From positions 1 through 18,964 of the forward strand of contig CAKUKM010000039.1 in assembly GCA_934663595.1 (NCBI GenBank): a DNA stretch of 18,964 bases, given 5' to 3'. Both the position numbers and the translations under genes were made by a program. Origin of the DNA: an uncultured Clostridia bacterium. GTDB taxonomy: Bacteria; Bacillota; Clostridia; Christensenellales; Aristaeellaceae. Positions 13,735-18,964 of this stretch are shown one piece after another (position 1 is the stretch's first letter; each line of letters opens with the position of its first letter). The notes beneath the pieces are model-generated. The model did not search any database. It had not been told where the DNA came from and saw nothing but the letters and a program-made list of their open reading frames with translations.

Positions 13735-14274
13735 TTAATGTGCGAGATTTCGATTGATTTCGCGAACGATTTCGAGCACGCGAATGGGACCGGCGAGCAG
13801 CAGCTCGCGAACGGAGGCGGTCGTCGCCGGATTTTCCCAGTACAGCTCGGCGAGGCGAAGGTTTTCGCGATGGTCGACGAGGCCCTCGAAGCATTTTGCC
13901 GCGTCGCCGGAAAAGAACGGGCCGCGGCAGTCGAGCCGGACGATGGAATAGGTCGGCCGGCCGATTTTCGCAAAGAAATCCGCCCAGCGCTCGGCCTCCT
14001 CGAGCGTCGCGGACGCATACAGACAGGCCATCCGCGAGGGGTATTGCGGGTATTTGCGCGCGCGAACCTCCTCCAGCGCAAGCTCGCGCAGCGCGACGGC
14101 GGTGTGGTGGCCGAGCGGGTGCGCGCGATATTTTTCGGGGTTGGAATAGATATCGCGAATCAGATTGCGCTTTTCGTGAACGCGCAGGTACACGCCGCTG
14201 CGGTGGGCCTCGTCGAACACGATCTGCTGGCCCGGCAGGAGCGGCCGGTCGGTAACGGCATGGTAAGCGATCAT
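13735..14274 (-). CDS. DUF2441-like protein
   Basis: This is a 179-residue protein of unknown function. It resembles the DUF2441 group, with an N-terminal YHAVTDRPLLPGQ segment (4-16) and a central YPSRMACLYASATLEEAERW region (78-97) continuing into ADFFAKIGRPTY. The pattern (a Y-H near the start, then Y-A-S-x-T-x-E-E-A-x-x-W-A) recalls ADP-ribosyltransferase-like folds, but this is only an impression and no catalytic triad can be assigned with confidence. No signal peptide or membrane segment is present, so it is probably cytoplasmic. It starts 10 bp after the pseudouridine synthase stop with a GAGG site at 8 nt and ends the operon, just before a terminator. Confidence 0.7.
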   Translation of the reverse strand: MIAYHAVTDRPLLPGQQIVFDEAHRSGVYLRVHEKRNLIRDIYSNPEKYRAHPLGHHTAVALRELALEEVRARKYPQYPSRMACLYASATLEEAERWADFFAKIGRPTYSIVRLDCRGPFFSGDAAKCFEGLVDHRENLRLAELYWENPATTASVRELLLAGPIRVLEIVREINRNLAH

Positions 14275-14284
14275 GGGTTTTGCC

Positions 14285-14998
14285 TCAATAGGATTTCAGA
14301 TTCTGGATTTCCCCGGCGGTGAGCGGCCGGAATTCGCCCTCCGCGAGCGCGGGATCGAGCGCGACGCCGCCGATTTGCAGCCGCTTCAGCGATTTCAGCG
14401 GATGCCCGATCGCCGAAAACATGCGCTTGACCTGATGAAATTTTCCCTCGGTCAGAATTACGTCCGCGGCGGATTCAGCCTCGCCGCTCGACAGGATTTT
14501 CAGTTTCGCCGGCAGCGCCGTGAAATCGGACAGCTCGATTCCGCTCGCAAACGCCGCCGCGTCCGCTTCGGTCAATCGCCCCTCGCACACGGCGCGATAG
14601 CGCTTTTCCGCCTTGTGGCGCGGCGAAATCAGCCGGTGCGCCATTTCGCCGTCGGTGGTGAGCAGCACGAGGCCGGTCACATCGCGGTCGAGGCGGCCAA
14701 CGGGCCCGATTTTGCGATTGGCATATTTCTCCGGCAGGAGATCCACGACCGTCGGGAGCTTGCGATCCTCGGTGGCGGTTACCACGCCGGCGGGCTTATT
14801 CAGCATCAGATAGACCTCCGCCTCCGCGCCCACGGCCGCGCCGTCGAGACAAACGTCCGCAATGCGCGCCTTGAAGCCGGAATCGCGCTGAACGGCGCCG
14901 CTTACGCTCACCCGGCCGGACGCGATGATTTTGCGCGCGTTCGCGCGGGAAACGCCGGCGAGACTGAGGATTTTATCGAGGCGCAGAAGCTCGTCCAT
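14285..14998 (-). CDS. Pseudouridine synthase, RsuA/RluB/E/F family
   Basis: This 237-residue protein has an N-terminal S4 RNA-binding domain (about 4-55, LRLDKILSLAGVSRANARKII) and a catalytic domain with GPVGRLDRDVTGLVLLTTDG (98-117), in which Asp104 is the expected catalytic residue. The G-x-F-H-Q-V-K-R-M block (about 194-202) is the second family signature. It isomerises a uridine in rRNA. The size and S4 domain fit RsuA (Psi516 of 16S rRNA), but RluB/E/F-like targets cannot be excluded. The ribosome binding site is AAGGAAGGG at 5 nt, and the gap to the upstream methyltransferase stop is 22 bp, so the two are probably co-transcribed. Confidence 0.92.
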   Translation of the reverse strand: MDELLRLDKILSLAGVSRANARKIIASGRVSVSGAVQRDSGFKARIADVCLDGAAVGAEAEVYLMLNKPAGVVTATEDRKLPTVVDLLPEKYANRKIGPVGRLDRDVTGLVLLTTDGEMAHRLISPRHKAEKRYRAVCEGRLTEADAAAFASGIELSDFTALPAKLKILSSGEAESAADVILTEGKFHQVKRMFSAIGHPLKSLKRLQIGGVALDPALAEGEFRPLTAGEIQNLKSY

Positions 14999-15020
14999 GA
15001 ATGCCCTTCCTTTCGTTGGT

Positions 15021-16355
15021 TCAGGATAATTTGCAGAAGCCGATCGGCAGGCGATTCCACGTAAGCAGCGTCCAGCTCCGCTTGCCGTCGGCGCATTCGG
15101 GGCGCTCGCCGCTTAAAAAGCGCTTCGCCTCGGCCTCCGAAAGCTCGAGGGTGCGCCGCGCGGTCGCGAGCCAGTCGCGCAGGTTGCCTTCGCCGGTGCA
15201 CGCCATGGCCAGCGCCGGCATCGGCTGAATGTGGCTGCGGCCCACGCGCATCAGGCAGAGGCCGGGCTTTGCGGTGCGAATGCCGTCCAGCGGCGGCGCG
15301 CCGGCGGGCAGCAGGTGAATGTAATCGCCCTGCCGAATGGACGCGCCGGATTGCAGCACGATCGGAATTCGCGCGATTTCGCCCAGACGCTCGATTAGCG
15401 ATTCGTTGCTTTCCTCGGAGATTGTGCGCGCGGGGCGGGCGGGCTTGCGCCTTTCGCGAATGGGTTTGACCTTGACCGGCAAATCCGGTTCGCCGCCCTT
15501 GCGCAGCCGCGCGACGAAATGGCCGTCGCCCCGCGCGAGATGCGGCCACACGCGCAGCATGCCGCTTTGCGAAGAGCCCAGCCCGGGAAGCGAAAATTCC
15601 TCCGGCACAAATTCGGGATGCCGATCCAGAAACGCGGCGATCGTGCCCTCGTTTTCCGTTCGGTTAAACGTGCAGGTGGAATAGATCAGCCGCCCGCCCG
15701 GGCGCAGCATTTCGGCCGCGCAATCCAGAATGCCGGCCTGTCTCTTTGCGCAGCCCTCCGGCGCGCGGGGATTCCATTCGTCGCGCGAGGCGGGCTCGCG
15801 GCGAAACATGCCCTCTCCGGAGCACGGCGCGTCGACGAGCACCGCATCGAAAAATTTCGGCCATTTCGCGGCCAGGTGTTCGGGATATTCGTTCGTCGCA
15901 ATGGCGTTGACCACGCCGAGGCGCTCGAGGTTTTCGGCGAGCATCTTCGCGCGATTGGGGATCGGCTCGTTGGAAATCAGCACGCCCTGGCCGCGCATTG
16001 CAAATGCGAGCTGCGTGGTCTTTCCGCCGGGCGCGGCGCACAGGTCGAGTATCCTTTCGCCCGGCTGCGCGTTCAGAACGGCCGCGGAGACCATCGCGCT
16101 GGCCTCCTGCAGGTAAAACGCGCCCAGCGCATGCGCGAGCGACGCTCCGGGACGCGTGCCGGGGCGCAGATAGCGGCCGTCCTCCGCCCACGGAACGGGC
16201 GAATCGATAAACGGCTCGGCGGCCTCCGGCGCGCCCGGGCGCAGGGAATTGACGCGCATCGCCAGCGCGGGCGGCTCGTCCAGCGCGCGCAGAAATGCAT
16301 CGGCCTCATCGCCGAGCTGCGCGCGGATTTCTTCTATAAATTGAGAATCAAGCAT
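15021..16355 (-). CDS. RsmF/RsmB-like 5-methylcytosine rRNA methyltransferase (NOL1/NOP2/sun family)
   Basis: This 444-residue protein has the complete NOL1/NOP2/sun catalytic domain: SAM motif I DLCAAPGGKT (104-113), motif II acidic residue (Glu130), motif IV DAPCSGEGMF (175-184, Cys178 for product release) and motif VI YSTCTF (225-230, Cys228 as the attacking nucleophile). The C-terminal 150 or so residues are the extra RNA-binding/PUA-like region seen in RsmF-type proteins, including a GDYIHLLP segment. It methylates C5 of a cytosine in rRNA; E. coli RsmF targets C1407 of 16S rRNA. The ATG at 16355 has AAAGGA at 5 nt and overlaps the end of the upstream transporter gene by 8 bp, so the two are likely translationally coupled. 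Confidence 0.92.
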   Translation of the reverse strand: MLDSQFIEEIRAQLGDEADAFLRALDEPPALAMRVNSLRPGAPEAAEPFIDSPVPWAEDGRYLRPGTRPGASLAHALGAFYLQEASAMVSAAVLNAQPGERILDLCAAPGGKTTQLAFAMRGQGVLISNEPIPNRAKMLAENLERLGVVNAIATNEYPEHLAAKWPKFFDAVLVDAPCSGEGMFRREPASRDEWNPRAPEGCAKRQAGILDCAAEMLRPGGRLIYSTCTFNRTENEGTIAAFLDRHPEFVPEEFSLPGLGSSQSGMLRVWPHLARGDGHFVARLRKGGEPDLPVKVKPIRERRKPARPARTISEESNESLIERLGEIARIPIVLQSGASIRQGDYIHLLPAGAPPLDGIRTAKPGLCLMRVGRSHIQPMPALAMACTGEGNLRDWLATARRTLELSEAEAKRFLSGERPECADGKRSWTLLTWNRLPIGFCKLS

Positions 16356-17580
16356 GCTTATCCTTTCGGAACAGACGGCGGCGGCGCGGCGCGTCGTCCG
16401 CGCGCTGCGGCGGGAAATTCAGATATTCGTCGGACGGAACCGGCATGCCGCGCTTTTTCAGCCGCGCGTCCGTCGCCGTGCGCAGCAGGGCGTAAAGCAG
16501 CGCGAACACCGGCACGCTCAGGAGCATTCCGGCAAAGCCGAACAGTCCGCCGCCGATTACGATCGAAATCATGATCCACAGCGGCTCGATGCCCACGGAA
16601 TCGCCCAGAATCAGCGGGCCGATGATGTTGCCGTCGATCTGCTGGAGAATTACGATGAAAATGCCGAACCACAGCGCGCTGTAGGGATTCACGATCAGCA
16701 GAATCAGTATGCTCGGAATCGCGCCGATGAACGGGCCGAAGAACGGAAGAATGTTCGTAATGCCCACGATCACGCTGATCAGCAGCGGGTATTCAATATT
16801 GAAAATCAGCATTCCCAGATAGCACAGGCAGCCGATGATGATCGAATCGATGATCTTTCCGGAAAGAAAGCCCGAGAAGATCCGACTGGCGCGGCGCGTC
16901 CAGTAAATCAGCGATTCGCTCGTCTCCTTCGAAACGAACGCGTAGGTGATCTTCTTGAACTGCGCGCAGAGGTGCTCCTTGTCCATCAGCAGATAGAACG
17001 CCGTAATCAGCCCGATGAACAGCTGGAATATCGGCTGATAGATCGCGCTGGAGACCACCATGATGCTGTCGAGCAGCGGCATGATGTTTTTCGTGAGCTC
17101 TTCAAAGATTTTCTGCCAGTCCAGCGCGACCTGCGCGCCCTCGAACGACAGAAATTTGATATCGCCCAGCAGCTGATTCATGCTCTCCGCGTTCTGGTTG
17201 ACGAACGCGCCCGCCAGCGAGATCAGCGATTTGATCGATGTAATCATCTGCGGAAGAAGAATGCCCAAAAACGCCGTGAGAAGCGCGAGCACGGCCAGAA
17301 GCGCGATCGTGGTGCTGATGGCGCGCAGGAGCTTCGGCCGCGCGCGCCGCCGGAACAGCAGTTTGTTCAAAACCGCCTCCACGTTGCGCACGATCGGCAG
17401 CTGCAGAAACGCGAGGCCGATGCCGATTAAAAACGGCGTAATAACGCCCAGCAGCATGTTTACGCCGGCAAATATGTTTTTTAAATAGACCAGCACGCCC
17501 AGCAGCAGCATGCCGAACGCGACCACAATCAGGTTGGAATGCGTCCGTGCGCGCATTTCCGGGGGAAGGGAGTGTTTCAT
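16348..17580 (-). CDS. AI-2E family transporter
   Basis: This 410-residue membrane protein has the AI-2E/PerM family layout: two N-terminal helix pairs, a long middle section, then the conserved block FYLLMDKE (about 217-224), GPFIGAIPSILI and IEPLWIMISIVIGGGLFGFAGMLLSVPV near the C-terminus. A basic, disordered tail (RRRRLFRKDK) follows. The family name comes from autoinducer-2 export, but many members have other roles such as Na+/H+ exchange, so the substrate is not established here. The ATG at 17580 has GGAGG at 6 nt; an upstream in-frame start (17649) would lie within the promoter. It heads the RNA-modification operon. Confidence 0.9.
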   Translation of the reverse strand: MKHSLPPEMRARTHSNLIVVAFGMLLLGVLVYLKNIFAGVNMLLGVITPFLIGIGLAFLQLPIVRNVEAVLNKLLFRRRARPKLLRAISTTIALLAVLALLTAFLGILLPQMITSIKSLISLAGAFVNQNAESMNQLLGDIKFLSFEGAQVALDWQKIFEELTKNIMPLLDSIMVVSSAIYQPIFQLFIGLITAFYLLMDKEHLCAQFKKITYAFVSKETSESLIYWTRRASRIFSGFLSGKIIDSIIIGCLCYLGMLIFNIEYPLLISVIVGITNILPFFGPFIGAIPSILILLIVNPYSALWFGIFIVILQQIDGNIIGPLILGDSVGIEPLWIMISIVIGGGLFGFAGMLLSVPVFALLYALLRTATDARLKKRGMPVPSDEYLNFPPQRADDAPRRRRLFRKDKHA

Positions 17581-17620
17581 GGCGTTCCTCCAAATATAAT
17601 GTAAATCGCTTACAGTTTCC

Positions 17621-17649
17621 ATTATAACACGCTTTCCCCGGAATTTCAA
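17621..17649 (-). promoter_or_regulatory. Promoter of the AI-2E transporter / RNA-modification operon
   Basis: On the minus strand TTGAAA (17644-17649) and a perfect TATAAT (17621-17626) are separated by 17 bp. It lies in the 98-bp gap between the solute-binding-like gene and the transporter gene. A 12-bp A/T palindrome (CTATTATAATAG, 17664-17675) lies just upstream. Confidence 0.8.
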
Positions 17650-17678
17650 TGACGAGTTTCTACCTATTATAATAGCGT

Positions 17679-18779
17679 TTATTCATTCGCAAATTCGTAT
17701 TTCACGAAGAAATCCGCGAGAATGTACTCCATATTGTTCGGATTTATCGGAACATTCACGCGCACGCTCGAAAAAGCATCCGGAATATAAACCTCGGATG
17801 TATAAAGCGCGGCGGCCAGTATGCATATCGGATCGTTCGCGGGCAGGTCGATCGGCACGTCGCGCGCGGGAACCAGACCGCGCCCGGGAAGCAGCCGCTG
17901 CGCGTCGGAATCCAGAAGCGCGCTCAAAAGCGCGCGCGCCAGCGGCAGGCGCTCGGAGCCGGTATCCGGCGCGGCCGCAAACAGCACCTGATCGGTAAAC
18001 GCGATATTGCCGGGCGCGGCGACCTGCCAGTCCGGCCCCAGACCGCGCTCCGATCGCCGCTGCAGGCGGGGAATATCGCCGAGGCTTACCGGAATCAGCG
18101 CAGCGTCGCCGGACAGGAATTGCTCGAACGCGTCCTCCGACGCGGCCAGTCCCTCCGGCAGAATGCAGCGCGGCGTCGTTTCCGCGGGCGCGGGCGTGGA
18201 GGCCGTCTCCAGCCCCAGATCCAGCCCGCCGCGCGCCGGCGCGCCGGATTCCGGACTGCTGCCCGAGCACAGCGCAAGCAGCGCCGCCGAATAGCAGCTT
18301 TGCTCCGTGTCGGCGGGAAGCACGAGGCGAACGTCGCGCAGATCGGCGGGCACGCGGTCGAGAAGAGATGCATTGATCGCCCAGAGATACCCGCCCAGCG
18401 CAACGGGCCGAATCGGCGTTTCCGGGTCGAGCCGCGTTTCCGGATTCAGCGCGCCCGGCGGAAATAGAACCAGATCCGGCGGATTCAGGCCGGAATCGGG
18501 AAGCAGTGCGAGCGTCTCCGCGTCCACGGGCGTGACCTGCACGTAAACGCCCTCGTGCGCCCGCTCAAACACCGCCGAGGCGCGATTGATCCAGCCGGCC
18601 AGACCGCGATTTTCCGCCCAGCCCTCGCAAACCCACACGCGCAGCACGCCGCTCCAGCCGGCATATTTTTCCTCGATCAGCGCGCTCGTCTCGCGCGGAA
18701 GCATGCCGGCGGCGTGAAAAATCGCGGGAATCAGCGCCAGAATTGCAATCAGGCAGAAAACGTGCGCGCGTCTGCTCAT
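17679..18779 (-). CDS. Orphan extracellular solute-binding-like protein
   Basis: This 366-residue protein begins with a basic-hydrophobic export signal or anchor (RRAHVFCLIAILALIPAIFHAAG, residues 3-25). The next segment, LRVWVCEGW (46-54) and FERAHEGVYVQV (71-82), resembles the first strands of type 2 periplasmic-binding-protein folds, and PPDLVLFPPG fits the hinge-side strand. A proline- and alanine-rich insert (about 175-200) separates the two putative lobes. There is no clear lipobox: the only Cys in the signal lies before the hydrophobic core. No transporter gene is adjacent. It may bind a ligand at the cell surface or be a membrane-anchored derivative with another role. The ATG at 18779 has GGAGG at 8 nt. 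The family assignment is moderate. Confidence 0.65.
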   Translation of the reverse strand: MSRRAHVFCLIAILALIPAIFHAAGMLPRETSALIEEKYAGWSGVLRVWVCEGWAENRGLAGWINRASAVFERAHEGVYVQVTPVDAETLALLPDSGLNPPDLVLFPPGALNPETRLDPETPIRPVALGGYLWAINASLLDRVPADLRDVRLVLPADTEQSCYSAALLALCSGSSPESGAPARGGLDLGLETASTPAPAETTPRCILPEGLAASEDAFEQFLSGDAALIPVSLGDIPRLQRRSERGLGPDWQVAAPGNIAFTDQVLFAAAPDTGSERLPLARALLSALLDSDAQRLLPGRGLVPARDVPIDLPANDPICILAAALYTSEVYIPDAFSSVRVNVPINPNNMEYILADFFVKYEFANE

Positions 18780-18875
18780 GAAAACCGCCTCCCCTCCGAA
18801 AAAGCCTATGCAGCGCCCGAAAACGCCATGAAAGAGACTTGAATGTTAACTCACGGAAAAAGTCGAAAAATAGGG

Positions 18876-18904
18876 TTGACAAGGGGTTGGGGATGTGATA
18901 CAAT
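18876..18904 (+). promoter_or_regulatory. Strong outward-facing promoter at the window end
   Basis: A perfect TTGACA (18876-18881) and TACAAT (18899-18904) are separated by 17 bp. The transcript runs off the window. A GTCGC-GA-GCGAC hairpin (18915-18926) follows, and the last bases (CCTTGAAAAC) resemble sequences found in rRNA operon leaders and spacers of Firmicutes. No rRNA sequence is itself visible. Confidence 0.75.
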
Positions 18905-18964
18905 CCCATATGTTGTCGCGAGCGACGGTGAAACGTTGAAAGCGGCGGCGCGATCCTTGAAAAC

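Noticed and set aside
16354..17430. 358-codon open frame on the plus strand opposite the AI-2E transporter gene
   Set aside because: It is rich in Arg, Gln, Asp and His, as expected for the antisense of a membrane protein, and has no start signal.

Overview
The window looks like chromosomal DNA from a GC-rich, Gram-positive-type bacterium, most likely a member of the Clostridia. This is inferred from AGGAGG-type ribosome binding sites before almost every gene, a single-domain small alarmone synthetase, a RsmC-like methyltransferase with an NPPIRAGK motif, a DUF2441-like protein, and a membrane pyrophosphatase with Na+/K+ signatures. I cannot place it to genus. No tRNA, rRNA, phage, transposase or CRISPR array is visible.

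Layout: (1) 1-139 holds one copy of a hairpin-rich repeat. (2) 123-3518 (minus) is a housekeeping cluster transcribed in the order mnmE, RsmC-like methyltransferase, small alarmone synthetase, TVP38/TMEM64 membrane protein. (3) 3519-4011 is non-coding and contains a 20-bp tandem array plus a terminator-like hairpin in the mnmE leader. (4) 4012-6425 is a divergent pair: an AraC regulator and an ADP-ribosylglycohydrolase-family protein whose -10 boxes overlap. (5) 6563-10847 (plus) is a LacI regulator followed by an operon with a perfect LacI-type operator: a 5'-truncated sugar ABC permease, two metallo-beta-lactamase-fold hydrolases and a mutarotase-like protein. (6) 10848-11344 is non-coding and carries three more copies of the hairpin repeat in tandem. 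(7) 11345-13462 (minus) is hppA. (8) 13735-17580 (minus) is an RNA-modification operon: AI-2E family transporter, RsmF-like methyltransferase, RsuA-like pseudouridine synthase, DUF2441-like protein. (9) 17679-18779 (minus) is an orphan solute-binding-like protein. (10) 18876-18964 contains a strong outward-facing promoter that may drive an rRNA operon just beyond the window.

How the parts work together: both minus-strand clusters are dominated by translation and RNA modification, with ppGpp synthesis embedded in one. The central plus-strand region is an accessory carbohydrate-type locus with two regulators. It seems to have lost its transporter: the operator and promoter now lie directly against the remnant of the second permease, while the downstream hydrolase genes remain intact and well spaced for translation.

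The most unusual element is the repeat family at 1-139 and 10904-11346. Each unit has three hairpins in fixed order with conserved loops but different, still complementary stems, and the units abut the 3' ends of genes. I know of no described family that matches it, but I could not search.
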